Of a stretch of 64,000 bases of DNA, positions 8,159 to 17,664 are shown in pieces; position 1 is the first letter of the stretch, and the number at the start of each line of letters is the position of its first letter. The translations under genes were made by a program, and so were the position numbers. Below the pieces are notes generated by a model, which saw only the letters and a list, made by a program, of their open reading frames with translations, had not been told where the DNA came from and searched no databases. This DNA is from Theileria orientalis strain Shintoku. Taxonomy: Eukaryota; Apicomplexa; Aconoidasida; Piroplasmida; Theileriidae. The DNA is taken from assembly GCF_000740895.1 (NCBI RefSeq), contig NC_025263.1, forward strand, positions 1,302,001 to 1,366,000, in the 5' to 3' direction.

Positions 8159-10451
8159 CTACTGGGCTTCACTCCAAAGGCCGTCATCTAAATCTGCAAC
8201 TGAGTAAGTCTCGCCCTCTTGGGAGTGCTCGACGCCAGTAGCCTCACTGAAAGTCCCGTCGTTTCCGTAACCTGATTCCACATCCGGAACCCTCGGCTTC
8301 CTAATAAAGTTGTCAGTTTGGTTTAATTAAATTTTAAGTAGTTGGCCTTACTTCCTGTAGTAGGCGTAGCCTCCGCCTGCTCCTAGCATCAGAAGACCTA
8401 GAATTATTCCGCCCGCAATCGTGGCGCCACTTCTACTGAATCCCTCTAAAAAAATGTGTTAAACGTTAAAAGGAACCTTTTTTGGTGGATTCTTCCTTGC
8501 GGCTCTTTTGGTGTGATGACTCGTGCTTGGTGTAGTCGCCAGCTAAGTATAAATGAGTTTTAGAATGAGGCATACCCGGCGGCTCTTGTTGTGGGTTTTG
8601 GAAGTGTGTAGCCGGGCCAGGTACTTCTAAATGAAATAAATAGGGAGGTAAAGTACCTTCGTCGTGTTCACCAGTGTGTTCATGGTCTGCCCCCTCAGGA
8701 TATTCATCCTGGTCGCCGCCTATTTCTGCATCTTCGTCAACATGGGCATGATGCTCGCCAATGGTGGCCTCGTGTTCTTTTGGAACCGCGTGTTCTTCAT
8801 GAGATAGTTCCTCAGGGCTTTGCTCCTCGTGGGTCTCAGCTGCGGACCCCTCATCTTCGACCTGTTCGGCGTCACCTTCGGGTTCATGGAATTCTGAGGG
8901 TTCTTCATCTACGGACTCCGGGGACTCTTCTTCGTCTGCATATTGATCAGGTTCTGAGGGCTCTGGTTCGGCCTCTCCTTCGGCCTCTGCTTCATCGGGA
9001 TGGGCATCCTCCATCTCCTCACCAGATTCTTCCGCAGGTGATTCCTCGGGCTCGTCGGTGGTCTCTTCTGGCTCGTTGGTGATTTCCTCTGGAGTGTGGC
9101 TCTCTACTTCCTCAACACCCTCGCCAGATTCGTGGTCTTCGCCTTCACCTGGGTTCTCGGGACTTTGGTCCTCTTCGCCTTCAACAGTAATCTGGTCACC
9201 TTCAGTGGCCTCATCTCCCTTGGAGGAGGAATCGTCCTCAGCAGGCGTAGTTCCTTCCTCGTGATCGACGTGCAGATCTGAAGTTAACTGATTAACTGTG
9301 CTGGACTCACCTGGTCTTTTGAAGTGACTAATATCAGTGCAAGCGCCCATACACTCCTCCTGAGGCTGCTCTACGTTGACGAACTGCTCCTTGCAGGTCT
9401 TCCCTGACTTTCCGTTGGTCCCGACTGTCTGCTCCTCAACCGTGACGACGTCCATCAGCTTCTTAAACTTGGTACCAGGACCGCACTTGACGTTGCAGGG
9501 TGACCAGTCGGACCAGATGGGTCTGCAGACTGCATCCTTAGGGATGGTGTCACAAACTTCAGTCATTAAATTTCCCACTTTTCTAATGATCTCGTCCCAA
9601 TTGGTCTTGAAGAAGGCCGGGCAGTCAACTAAAGAAATATTACAAGTGGTATATGAGGTGCGAAGAGGTTGGTAACTATGGGTTATATTATTTGAGTATT
9701 AAGGGTAAGTGTGCTAACCTTTCTTAACGGGACAGCCTACCACTGATCTGCACTCGAAGTCAATTGCTTTCTTGACGCCAACCACTAACAAGGTTACCCC
9801 GTCGTCACGCAACAGTGCAGAAGCCTGAGACGTTACGCCGGGTTGAGTTGACCCACCATCAGTGATTAAGATGATGGCCTTGGGGGCAGTTTTCCTGGTT
9901 CCGAAGCGTAAAACGCTGTTCCTGATGTACTCCATGGCCTGGCCAGTGTAAGTCAATCCGATCGCAGGCTTGCTCTTGCTAAGCATGTCGACAATCTTCA
10001 GCGCCTCCCTCTCGTTTTTGGAACCAGGATCCATGAAGGAAATGAGCAACCTGGTGGAAGTGGAAAATGTAACAAGAGATATGTGGGCGTAGTTTGGACC
10101 AATGTTTATGGAGCGAATTAGAGACTTGAGGAAAATGATCAGTTTGTCCCACTCCTCCTGGTTAATACTGGATGACTCGTCAACCAACAAGGTCAAGTCC
10201 AGTTCACGCCTACAATGGCCACTGTGTTTGCCGAGACCAGTGGGATATAACCTGCTATCATCGTCTGAAAAATAGTCATGAGAAGTTTAAATAGAAAAGA
10301 TAAAGCTGCCAGAGTGCATAGATTCTACCAAGTATACTGAGTGAGCTAAATAGTGGTTTTGTGACTAGTAGAGCATCTTACGTTTCTGAGATTGACATAA
10401 ATTCAGGCCAAATATCATATATGCAGTGAAAAGTATGGATAATCGTCTCAT
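8159..10451 (-). CDS. TRAP-family adhesin, paralog 1
   Basis: Type I membrane adhesin of the thrombospondin-related anonymous protein family, which links host-cell ligands to the gliding motor in apicomplexan invasive stages. The model has five exons: 10451-10382, 10264-9719, 9628-8477, 8445-8352 and 8300-8159, about 667 aa. In order it has a signal peptide (MRRLSILFTAYMIFGLNLC), a von Willebrand A domain with an intact MIDAS (LLVDESSSI), a thrombospondin type 1 repeat (WSDWSPCNVKCGPG, around 246), a long Glu/Pro/His-rich stalk, one TM segment (IAGGIILGLLMLGAGGGYAYY), and an acidic tail ending in DDGLWSEAQ, the aldolase/GAC-type tryptophan motif. Three in-frame GT..AG segments of 30-33 nt in the stalk and juxtamembrane part may be additional introns. 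Confidence 0.92.
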
Positions 10452-10968
10452 TCTTATATCGTTTAATGAATATTATCCTTAATAAATTAATAGAAAAATC
10501 AACAAATTATTCACAATTATACAAATAATATGTAGAGAAACTAAGTGTGTATAATTAAGAAATATTAATTATCGAATTAATATTATTGATTTATTAAAAT
10601 TCGACTCATGTCCAATTATAAGAACTCATTAGTGATCGGCTACTGTAAACATACTCGAAGATGAACTTTGAGTCTAAAGGAAATAACATAAAATATATCT
10701 CCAATGAATTGAGAAGAATAAGGTTATTTATTGAGTAATAGGAAACAGTTATAAGTTACATACATATGTTTCTTTGTATGTGTGTACTATCGATTATACG
10801 TAGATGTACACTGATGCATAAGTAAATGTATATTCACAAACATATAGGTGTGTATATGTATCTATTATGTAAATTTGTGCACTTATGTGTGAGTTTAAAG
10901 TAGAAATAAATGTACACATCTGTAAATATCAGGCATAATTGAGGTTTAATACATAAAATTAAGCCAAT
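10452..10968. promoter_or_regulatory. Upstream region of TRAP paralog 1
   Basis: AT-rich spacer between the TRAP start and the stop of the next minus-strand gene. It contains T-G/A-C alternating stretches (TATGTGTGTACTAT, GTGTGTATATGTATC) around 10750-10870. I see no conserved box that I can name. Promoter function is inferred from position. Confidence 0.4.
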
Positions 10969-11673
10969 TTACAGAGATTCTGACAGTTCACTGAGAGCAT
11001 GTACCAGCAGTGAATGCTCAGTCACAGACCCGGTGAAATTGAGGTAGCTGTGCCCATTGGGAAAACCTGGGAGCATGCCTGAAGTTAAATTGAGACCTGG
11101 TACAAGAGTTGGGTAGAGCTTTACCGAGAAATTCCCATTGTTGTTGGTGACCTCGACGCTGCACCCGTCCAGGCCCTCGAAGGTCACCGGGCTCTCGGAG
11201 TTCGTTTTCAAGACTTGGTTTAACTTCTTCAGAGTGTCTAGCGGCAGAAGCGACGAGATTCTAGAGTTTTTGTTGAACGCGTTGGAACCATCCTTGAGTC
11301 GGGTCATCCCGGTCAAGAGGAGGCTGTCCAGGCCAGTGAGCTCGTCCTTCTTCAGCTTAAGCGTCAGACACACCTCTGGAGAGAATATGGTGAAGGTGGG
11401 AGGACCCAGGCTCACCTTCTCGTTGTCCGCGTAAACCTTCCTTGTGCAGGTGGCTTCGCTCTTATAGTTGGCCAATTTCTTGCTCTGCTGCTCCTCGGAG
11501 CCTTTAAATTTGTTTTTCAGCTCATTTGACTCTGTAGATTCTGAGTTGAGGGTGGAAAAGAATATTTTCAATGGAATCCTCAGGTACCTGAACCCATTGC
11601 TAGGCAGTGAGTTTTTGAAAGGGGTGTTAAGTCCACTAGGCAGGACCCGTTTAGTTAAACCTAAAAACCTCAT
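10969..11673 (-). CDS. Unknown protein, possibly organellar, 234 aa
   Basis: A single open frame beginning MRFLGLTKRVLPSGLNTPF. The N-terminal ~40 residues are rich in Arg, Lys, Ser and Leu and lack acidic residues, like a mitochondrial presequence. After a charged linker (ESNELKNKFKGSEEQQSKK) comes a beta-rich region (KVSLGPPTFTIF..VCLTLKLKK..FSVKLYPTLVPGLN..SYLNFTG) and a C-terminal helix (EHSLLVHALSELSESL). This order resembles the Whirly/MRP fold of organellar single-strand nucleic-acid-binding proteins, but that is a fold-level guess. It sits between the two TRAP paralogs on the same strand, with no sign of membrane anchoring. Confidence 0.7.
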   Translation of the reverse strand: MRFLGLTKRVLPSGLNTPFKNSLPSNGFRYLRIPLKIFFSTLNSESTESNELKNKFKGSEEQQSKKLANYKSEATCTRKVYADNEKVSLGPPTFTIFSPEVCLTLKLKKDELTGLDSLLLTGMTRLKDGSNAFNKNSRISSLLPLDTLKKLNQVLKTNSESPVTFEGLDGCSVEVTNNNGNFSVKLYPTLVPGLNLTSGMLPGFPNGHSYLNFTGSVTEHSLLVHALSELSESL

Positions 11674-11992
11674 TTAAATAATAAAAAGTAATATTGGCGG
11701 TTAGATTATCAATGTTGTGTAACAGGATTATGGGAACCTGCGCACTCTAAATATTTAACCCGAAGCACATTAACGACAACTACATTAGATTAGAATTTTA
11801 AAAATTAAATCTAAAACCGATTTGGAATAAATACACCACACTGTGTGCTTAATTAAATCAGTGACATAGGCCACTTAAATCTCAACTTCATTTTGGATTA
11901 CAAATTTCAAGCTGCATTTAAATTTACGCAAGTTCCTTGAGTAATACTCTCGCTGCATTCGTTGGTTATGGTTGTACTGCATTCAAAGTGTG
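11674..11992. other. Spacer between TRAP paralog 2 and the next gene
   Basis: AT-rich sequence. It should hold the 3' UTR of TRAP paralog 2 and the promoter of the 234-aa gene. I see no further structure. Confidence 0.4.
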
Positions 11993-14900
11993 TTAAGCCC
12001 ATATGCCGTCCTCCATGTTGGAAACTTGGTAGTTCTCAGAGGGTTCGACGTCGTCGCCGTCCCCAGCGTTCATGAACTCCTGATCGCTCGGGTCGAAAAG
12101 GTGTGGCGTAGGTTCCTTCCTACAGTTAAGCATTAGTTGGAGTAGATAAGTGTACACTAAATACTGTTAATAAGCTGAACGCCTTATCTAGTTGGTGTGT
12201 TGAAACTTACTCTCGCAAAAAGATATATGAAAATACCGATATGGAAAGTGCCGATAGGAATATAACGATAGCCACGGCAGCTGTAAAATTATATGAATTG
12301 TTAAAAGAATGGACTGATAATTAGTATCCTTTGACTACTATAACTACTCGATAAAAGTACTGGCTAACTGTATGGCTAGGCCACCTACCGAATTTTCTGA
12401 CGTGTTCATTCTCAAAGAATCTTTTAAACTTCATTTTGGTTGTAGATATAGCAGTTTCTGCTTGTTTAGCGACATCTAAAGAATTAGTTAATATGTGGTA
12501 TATAGATTTTTCAAACCGTTAACGGTCTGTTAAGATAGCTAGCTGGTAGAATATAATTGCTAATGTGGTGGATAAATGGCATCTTACCTCTAAGCTCAGT
12601 TGTATGATGAGGGCGACTGTCATTTGGTTTTTTGTACTTGGGCACGTGCTTTTTAATGGTCTCCTGGGCGTTATCCCTGCCGGGTTCGCCCCTCCGGTCA
12701 GTGTTCGTGTCCATGTCCCTGGTCTGAACAGTGTTGGTGGCAGCGTCTGACATGTTCACGGTGTTAGTCGCGGCATCTCTCGTGTTCAGGGTGTTGGTCG
12801 CCGCGTCCGCCATGTTGACTGTGTTCGTACCGAAGTCCCTGGTGCGAGGTGCACGTTCCTCCGCGTCTTCTGCAACATCGGCCTCATCTTCCCTGCGTTC
12901 AGTCTGCGAATCTTGATCTCTCATCGTCTTCTCGTTGCCCCTTATGTGGTTCGTGGGCTTGTTCGATTCCCGCTCTTTCTCAAGCTCCTTTTCGCGCTCG
13001 CGCTCCTCGCTTTCCTCAAACTGCTTCTCCTCCTCTTCGTCCAATACCTTCTCCACCACGACTTCCTTGTGGTCCTTTCCGCTGATTAGATGGAACGGAA
13101 CTCTGCCGGTTCCATCAAATCCAGCCAGATTGGTTAAATCTGTGCCACCGTCATCAGAGTCGTCTCTTTCCTCGCTGTGACTGGTAGGCTCAGAGCTGGG
13201 CTGAGGATGACTGTCGTGATGGTGGCTTGGTTGAGGGTGGCTGGGCTCGGGGTGGTGAGTAGGTTGAGGATGAGAGGGTTCAGGGTGGCTGGGTTGAGGG
13301 TGAGTGTGTTCAGTCTCGACAGGAGTGTGCCTAGTTGGGGTGTGAGGATGGTGGTGTGTATCATGGTGTTGCTGGTTATTGCGTCTTAGTTCACGGCGTG
13401 CCTCAATCTCTTTTAAAACCTCATTTATTCTATCGCTGGCCTTCTGGTGGCTGACGCCAGCGTACCTGGTTTCTTTAATCGGGTTTGGCATTTCTTCCCT
13501 GGTAAAACTGGGTCTCTCGTCAGTGGGAGGGCTGGGAGCTCGTGGAGTCTCCCTGGGGGATGGAGGATTAACAGGTCCCTGTCTGGGCGTTTGTGGAATT
13601 GGAGGCGGTACTCCAGATGGAGTCTCCTCCCTGGGCGTGTGTCTGCGTGTGTCCTCTTCCATTGGTATGGCCTCCAATGAGTCGCCTAGCTCGTCAACAT
13701 CTTGGTCCTCATCGGGCTCTTCGGCCTTTGGCCCTTGTTCGCGTGGTTCCTCCCGATGAACTTGCTTCTGTCGGTACTGCACGGTTCTCATGGACCCTAC
13801 CAACTCGCCATCAGGAGAATCACCTGACCCTCGCTCGTCGGATCTTGACTCAGAACCGCGTGAATCGGATGTTTCCTCGGTTCTGGTTTCCTTTGGATAT
13901 GTTGGATGATGGTTGATGTTCACGAGGTGGTCAGTACAGGGGAAAGTATTGCACCTCTCATACTTTTCGCTCACCTTCCGGTACTGCTCCTCACAACTGA
14001 GCCCCTTTATACCGTCCTCTCCAACTGTGGCCTCTGCCACAGTGGTGAAACTCAACAATTTGGCCTTCATAATTCCGCCGCCGCACCTGGCGCTACATTC
14101 TGAGAAATCAGACCAGTTCTCGAGACAGGTAGCATTTCTGCCAGTGTCTCTACACATGGAAATTACCAGTTTTTGCAGGTAGTCAATGATCGACTCCCAC
14201 TTCGAGTGGAAGAAGTAGTTGCATTCGCCTTCAGGAGAACAACCGACAAGTTTGCGGCACTCAGCCTCGTTGAAATTGCCGACGCCGAAAACGTAAAGGT
14301 CAACTCCGTTGAAACGTTGTATGAGCGACTCCCTGTGAGCCTTTTCAGGATCCTTGGAACCGCCGTCGGTCAAAAGAAGAACTATTTTGTTCTTTTTTGC
14401 CAGAGGAGCCTTGCTTTCAGTCAATTCCAACACAAATTCTCCCTGCTTGTCAAGGACCTTCTCCCTTGCAAACTGCAGAGCTTCACCGGTGTAGGTGGTC
14501 CCGTGAGTCCTAGGAGCAGCAAACATGTCATCAATGGCACTTCCGATACTGTTTAAATTCAATTTATCGATAGTCTCAGAGTCCATCACGAGCTTAGGAG
14601 TGCGTGAGTACTGAATAATTGAAAGTTTGTTGTACGAGTTGACCTGGGCGACAGCACTGGTGATCAATAAGACAAAGTCCTTAACCTTGGTGTTCCAGTT
14701 ATAGGTGGATATACTCCCTGACTCATCAACAATTAGCACGAACTCGTGAGGAGTCTTCGTGCATTTTTCAAGAACTTCCCTGCTCTGCCTGCTTAAAAAA
14801 TTAGCAAAGTTGGCAGAAACGTTAAACTCCCTCTCTCTAGGCTGATAAGCTCCCGTAAACCTCTGCTCGGGCTTTTTAGTTAAAAGCTCTTCCAAATAAC

Positions 14901-15489
14901 TGGCCTTGTGCTCTGAAATTTTGGGCTCTGAAACCTCAGAATGAGGGGAATAAGTAGCTTCAGTAAACTCATTGGCGCTGTCATCCTCGGTGTGTTTTAC
15001 ATCTTCAGCGGGTTTTAAATCTTCAGTGTGCTTTACTTCCTCATCAGGTCGTACATCCTCGGCGGATTTTAGATCCTCGGCAGGTTTTGCATCCTCAGGA
15101 GGTTGTGCATCCTCAGTAGATTTGTCAGCCTCGGTGACATTGGTAACTGTAGATGTCGTGCCTAGAATGGGTGCAGAAGAAGCCTTAATTTCCTCCGATC
15201 CAGGTAAATGTACATTACCAAAAGTGTGTAGACGATTTTTTAAACTACTAAGAAGACTAGGATTAAAAGTTGAATGAGTTGTAGTAGATTCAGATTGAGA
15301 GGAAGGAGTTGTTGCTAAAGTTTGAGAAAATGCTAAAAAATTATTAATTTGGTTGAAAAAGTTAAATGTGTAAGCAAATAAGTTAATAATGAAAGTAACT
15401 GTGTAGTGAATATAATAAAATGTACCTTTACTTTTAAAAATTAAATTTAGGAAAATTAAAAAGCATATTTTGCTATAATAAACTGCCAT
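11993..15489 (-). CDS. TRAP-family adhesin, paralog 2 (large)
   Basis: Second TRAP-type adhesin, about 1030 aa, with exons 15489-15426, 15332-12588, 12475-12389, 12280-12211 and 12119-11993. It has a signal peptide split by the first intron (MAVYYSKICFLIFLNLIFKS), a vWA domain with MIDAS (VLIVDESGSIS, near 225), a TSR (WSDFSECSARCGGG, near 424), a Pro/His-rich repeat region (SHPEPSHPQP), a very charged coiled stretch, a TNT decapeptide repeat, one TM segment (AVAIVIFLSALSISVFSYIFL) and an acidic tail ending MEDGIWA. Domain order matches paralog 1, but the stalk is unrelated and much longer. The first intron (93 nt) is in frame and stop-free, so unspliced transcript would still translate. Confidence 0.92.
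12701..12850 (-). repeat. 30-bp coding repeat (TNT decapeptides) in TRAP paralog 2
   Basis: Five 30-bp units start at 12701, 12731, 12761, 12791 and 12821. Each begins GTGTT(c/g/a)GT on the + strand. They encode the decapeptide series AATNTVNMSD / AATNTLNTRD with a conserved TNT core, just before the juxtamembrane basic segment. Diverged outer copies and nearly homogeneous inner copies suggest expansion by slippage or unequal exchange. Confidence 0.85.
13195..13350 (-). repeat. Pro/His/Ser-rich coding repeat in TRAP paralog 2
   Basis: Degenerate repeats of (P/S)HP(E/Q)PSH encode the proline- and histidine-rich part of the stalk. On the + strand this appears as iterated GGTTGAGG(g/a)TGGCTGGG-like words. 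The repeat is in frame and probably forms an extended, low-complexity spacer. Confidence 0.75.
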
Positions 15490-16207
15490 TTTAAAAATAA
15501 ATAGATATAAATTATCTAAAATAAACTGAATAAACCTTTAAAGATTGTATCATAATACCGAGTATATGGTAACAGATACTTGGCCATAATAAAACATTAA
15601 TATATATATGTGTATACACACATGTGTTAAAACAATAGGGCTCAGATGGCCAGATAATCTAACGACAACGTAAACCGCCTTTAAAGGAGATAGGTCAGGT
15701 GCAAATATCAAGGCATACAAGTGCCAGGTAATTCTATATATTTTTCCATGTAATGAGCCTCGAATATTAATGTGTTTTATAAATAATTGTGAAACGGATT
15801 AAAATGAGCCGTTAAAGTCCCATAAGTTCAGTGTTTTTAACGACAATGGAGCCCCGTAATAAACGACGGCCCTATGATCAGTGCATAAATAAATAATCGT
15901 ATTTAAATCAATAGACTCGATTAAACGACCTAAAAATATGGAAAATTATTAAAATAAAAAAGTCTTCGAAAAACAATAGCTCTACACAGAGTTTAGGTCT
16001 CCCGGATATATAAGTATCCCGACCTAGTATTCCATAATTAAAAAAAGATAATTATGAGCTATAATACATAAATATGTGCGAAAATATATGATCGATTTGT
16101 CTTTATATAATTATATATAGTGTTCAAGATAGGGTCGAGTGTTAACACTTATAATTTTCATTTTTGTCTTAATTCATTGATGAAATTTATTTATCAGTAT
16201 TTTACAA
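15490..16207. promoter_or_regulatory. Divergent spacer TRAP paralog 2 / LSm2
   Basis: About 720 bp between two divergently transcribed genes, so it should carry both promoters. At 15994-16026 TAGGTC and GACCTA flank an inner GGATA..TATCC hairpin. GC-richer patches at about 15640-15730 and 15805-15880 stand out from the AT-rich background. I cannot name a promoter element or an RNA family. Confidence 0.4.
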
Positions 16208-16635
16208 ATGGTATATTTGTGTATATTTGTTAATTATAACCTTAAGATTCTTAATTAGTTTTTATTCATATCTATTATACCCAATTTCATACCTTTTTCA
16301 GTTGTTTTATAATTTCTTTCAAACACTGGTTGAAAAAAACGCTAAAGTCACAATCGAATTAAAAAATGATCTACAAATATCAGGGAAACTTCACTCCGTT
16401 GACCAGTATTTAAATATAAAGTTGACCAACGTCACAGCCAATGATACTGATAGATACCCTCACCTGGTAAGGTTTCCCGTATTTAACAATGAATCTGTAG
16501 TTGTCAGTCGTAAACTGTTTTATTCGAGGCTCTGTGGTTCGGTATGTGTTCTTTAACCCCTCCGACATCGACACTGAGGAGCTCCAGGAGCTGTGTAGAA
16601 GGCAGGCCATGAAGCAAACCATAGACAAAAAGTAA
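16208..16635 (+). CDS. LSM2: U6 snRNA-associated Sm-like protein LSm2
   Basis: LSm2 is a subunit of the LSm2-8 ring that binds the 3' end of U6 snRNA, and of the LSm1-7 ring in mRNA decay. Exons are 16208-16210, 16302-16466 and 16501-16635, giving 100 aa. The first exon is only the start codon. The start was chosen because family members begin MLFY.FF and exon 2 starts directly with LFYNFFQTLV. Sm motif 1 is seen (VTIELKNDLQISGKLHSVDQ, YLNIKLTN) and Sm motif 2 reads VVNCFIRGSVVRYV. The second intron is 34 nt. It is convergent with the Nudix gene, whose stop lies about 35 bp away. Confidence 0.94.
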
Positions 16636-16670
16636 ATGTTCAATATTGTGTAAAATGAATGTATAAGATA

Positions 16671-17424
16671 TTATACAGAGAGCTTAAGCTTGTTTACGAG
16701 ATATTGGTGAGCTTTAACAAATAATTCACGTAAAGATTCCTTGTCGCAGTATTCAGGCACCTCCTCCAACTTGACCCATCTATAAAAGGCAGTTATATAT
16801 GAGTCAAGTGTGAGTAAAAAACATAAAAAAGGTTAATAACTCACTTATATTCAGTATGTTCTTCCGAGAGTGTTATTTGACAAGAACTATCTGTGAGTCT
16901 AGCCAGATGATAAGTGCATTCCTTATCGGCACCGTGAGCTTTATAATAGAGTTTCTGAAGTATGGGTTAGTGTCGTGAAAAGTTAGTAGGTGTAATAAGT
17001 TGGAAAAGATGGACTTCTGTGTCATACGAATAAGTTGTCTATGTGCTACTAATAGAAGCTTAATTTTAAAATAAATATCATATCATACTTCAACAAAGTC
17101 ATTCTCTAGCTTATAGCAAGATTGGGATAAACCAGATTCCTCCTTAGTCTCCCTCAGAGCTGCATCCATTATACTCTCACCAGGATCTAGTCTCCCTAAA
17201 ATTTAGTAAATTAGTGATTTGTATGTATATTTATGATTTTAAAGAATCGAATCTAGGGTAATATAGAAATATTAGTGGCACATATAAAAAATTTTACCTT
17301 TAGGAGGAGTCCAGTGATAAGGCTTATCAGAAGCCCTAAGTAGCAAAAATTTTATATCATTTGAAGATGATGCAGTAGTGTATATAATGATTCCAGCGGC
17401 TTTGACTAAAGAAGATTCATTCAT
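16671..17424 (-). CDS. Nudix hydrolase, Ap4A-hydrolase-like
   Basis: Four exons (17424-17298, 17195-17089, 16954-16845, 16779-16671) give 150 aa. The Nudix box is complete and correctly spaced (G-x5-E-x7-RE-xx-EE-x-G): GRLDPGESIMDAALRETKEE followed by SGL, with the Mg-binding glutamates in place. The short length, the N-terminal AAGIIIYT strand and the KPYHWTPPKG segment before the box fit asymmetric diadenosine tetraphosphatases (NUDT2-like). These clear Ap4A, and related enzymes can remove 5' pyrophosphate from RNA. The substrate is inferred. No targeting sequence is seen. Confidence 0.9.
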
Positions 17425-17664
17425 ATTTTAAAATTATAAAATAATAATTAAGTTAGGGTTACCCAATTAGATCAGCCGCCATTTAATCCGACTAGACAAA
17501 CCAACAGTAAATATTTCCTAAAATTTGGTTGTATGTTTATATTAATTATTAATATTTATATTTTTGCCAATTTGGTATATTCGAAGATGATATGTTAATG
17601 TAATAAGTTATCATGTGAAATCATAAATTTGAGTATATTCTGACCATTTACACACAGTCATAAA

